From positions 1 through 63,058 of the forward strand of contig NZ_CALAOH010000211.1 of the NCBI RefSeq assembly GCF_937926365.1: a DNA stretch of 63,058 bases, written 5' to 3'. Source of the DNA: an uncultured Azohydromonas sp. (GTDB lineage: Bacteria; Pseudomonadota; Gammaproteobacteria; Burkholderiales; Burkholderiaceae_C). The translations under genes were made by a program, and so were the position numbers. The notes under the pieces were generated by a model. That model had not been told where the DNA came from, did not search any database, and saw only the letters and a list, made by a program, of their open reading frames with translations. Below, one piece after another: positions 62,569-63,058 of this stretch. The number at the start of each line of letters is the position of its first letter. Position 1 is the stretch's first letter.

Positions 62569-63058
62569 ACGGCCCCCGCTGCTGAGCCTGGACGAGGCCC
62601 AGGCGCGCCTGGTGGAAGGCGCGCGGGCGCAGGCGATCCGCGACACCGAGGAGCTTTCCACCTTCGACGCGCTCAACCGCGTGCTGGCGCACGATCTCGT
62701 CTCGCCGCTGGACGTGCCCCCCGCCGACAACAGCTCCATGGACGGCTACGCCGTGCGTGCCGCCGACGTGAAGCCCGGCCAGGCGATGCCCGTGTCGCAG
62801 CGCATCCCCGCCGGCCACGTGGGCCAGCCGCTGCAGCCCGGCACCGCCGCGCGCATCTTCACCGGCGCGCAGATGCCGCCCGGCGCCGATGCGGTGGTGA
62901 TGCAGGAGGACGCCACGGTGGGCGAGGGCACGGTGAGCTTCAACGCCACTCCCGCGCCCGGCCAGTGGGTGCGCCCGCGCGGCGAGGACGTGCGCACCGG
63001 CGCCGTGGTGCTGCCGCGCGGCAGCCGCCTCACGCCGCAGGCGCTGGGCCTGGCCGCC
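62561..63058 (+). CDS. moeA: Second MoeA-family molybdenumtransferase, truncated by window end
   Basis: 166 codons visible; it continues past the window. LDVPPADNSSMDGYAVRAAD and PGTAARIFTGAQMPPGADAV match MoeA domains I and II, as in the paralog at 43241-44530. GGAG lies 8 nt before ATG 62561. The pairing with mobB distinguishes it from the moaA-mobA-linked copy; the paralogs differ clearly in sequence and may have separate roles or metal specificities. Confidence 0.93.
   Translation, partial: MAERPPLLSLDEAQARLVEGARAQAIRDTEELSTFDALNRVLAHDLVSPLDVPPADNSSMDGYAVRAADVKPGQAMPVSQRIPAGHVGQPLQPGTAARIFTGAQMPPGADAVVMQEDATVGEGTVSFNATPAPGQWVRPRGEDVRTGAVVLPRGSRLTPQALGLAA

Overview
The window is high-GC chromosomal DNA (strong G/C preference at third codon positions, long spurious antisense frames) from a betaproteobacterium. 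Its gene orders are those of Burkholderiales, probably Comamonadaceae: surE-pcm-nlpD-rpoS, greA-DUF4149-(yhbY)-rlmE-ftsH-folP-glmM followed by pstSCAB-phoU-phoBR, trxA-rho-rpmE2, dnaX-ybaB-recR, gloB/methyltransferase/rnhA and alaA-hom-thrC-mobB-moeA. A species cannot be named from the sequence alone. I see no tRNA, rRNA, CRISPR array, prophage or intact insertion sequence.

Layout. 1-1300: the C-terminal end of a NorR-like activator, a small unknown protein and an orphan LuxR-type response regulator. 1.48-6.6 kb: stationary-phase cluster surE-pcm-nlpD-rpoS, then rlmD. 6.66-8 kb: a Bax-inhibitor/YccA membrane protein and a GlcG/HbpS-type protein. 8.25-12.7 kb: carAB. 12.8-19.3 kb: transcription, ribosome assembly, proteolysis, folate and cell-wall precursor genes (greA to glmM), with a sigma32-like promoter before ftsH. 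19.5-26.3 kb: the complete phosphate module pstSCAB-phoU-phoB-phoR, preceded by a clear Pho box. 26.3-30.4 kb (minus strand): an ArnT-like membrane glycosyltransferase, rpmE2, rho and trxA. 30.7-32.4 kb: a predicted pseudokinase-HDOD fusion. 32.5 kb: the 4.5S SRP RNA gene. 32.7-36.9 kb: a variant purM, then dnaX-ybaB-recR.

37-42.6 kb: a frameshifted DUF11-type surface-protein remnant, gloB-mltD, a methyltransferase, rnhA, and a lower-GC secreted alpha/beta hydrolase that looks acquired, next to a lower-GC intergenic stretch with two overlapping palindromes. 42.9-47.2 kb (minus strand): molybdenum cofactor genes moaA-mobA-moeA with an SMR transporter behind and a NlpC/P60 hydrolase in front. 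47.3-50.3 kb: acuI-prpE, which together convert acryloyl-CoA and propionate to propionyl-CoA. 50.4-54.8 kb (minus strand): a Cache-domain histidine kinase and response regulator directly upstream of cstA-ybdD, with a perfect 20-bp palindrome between regulator and transporter genes. 54.9-58 kb: a PIN-PhoH ATPase with a long leader hairpin, a PrxQ/BCP peroxiredoxin lacking the usual second cysteine, and an Mth938-domain protein. 58-63 kb: alaA-hom-thrC and a second molybdenum gene pair, mobB-moeA, cut off by the window end.

Most of the window is conserved housekeeping DNA. The parts most worth following up are the pseudokinase-HDOD protein, the sensor/regulator/palindrome/cstA unit, the variant PurM, the ftsH and phoH leaders, and the hydrolase/palindrome insertion after rnhA.
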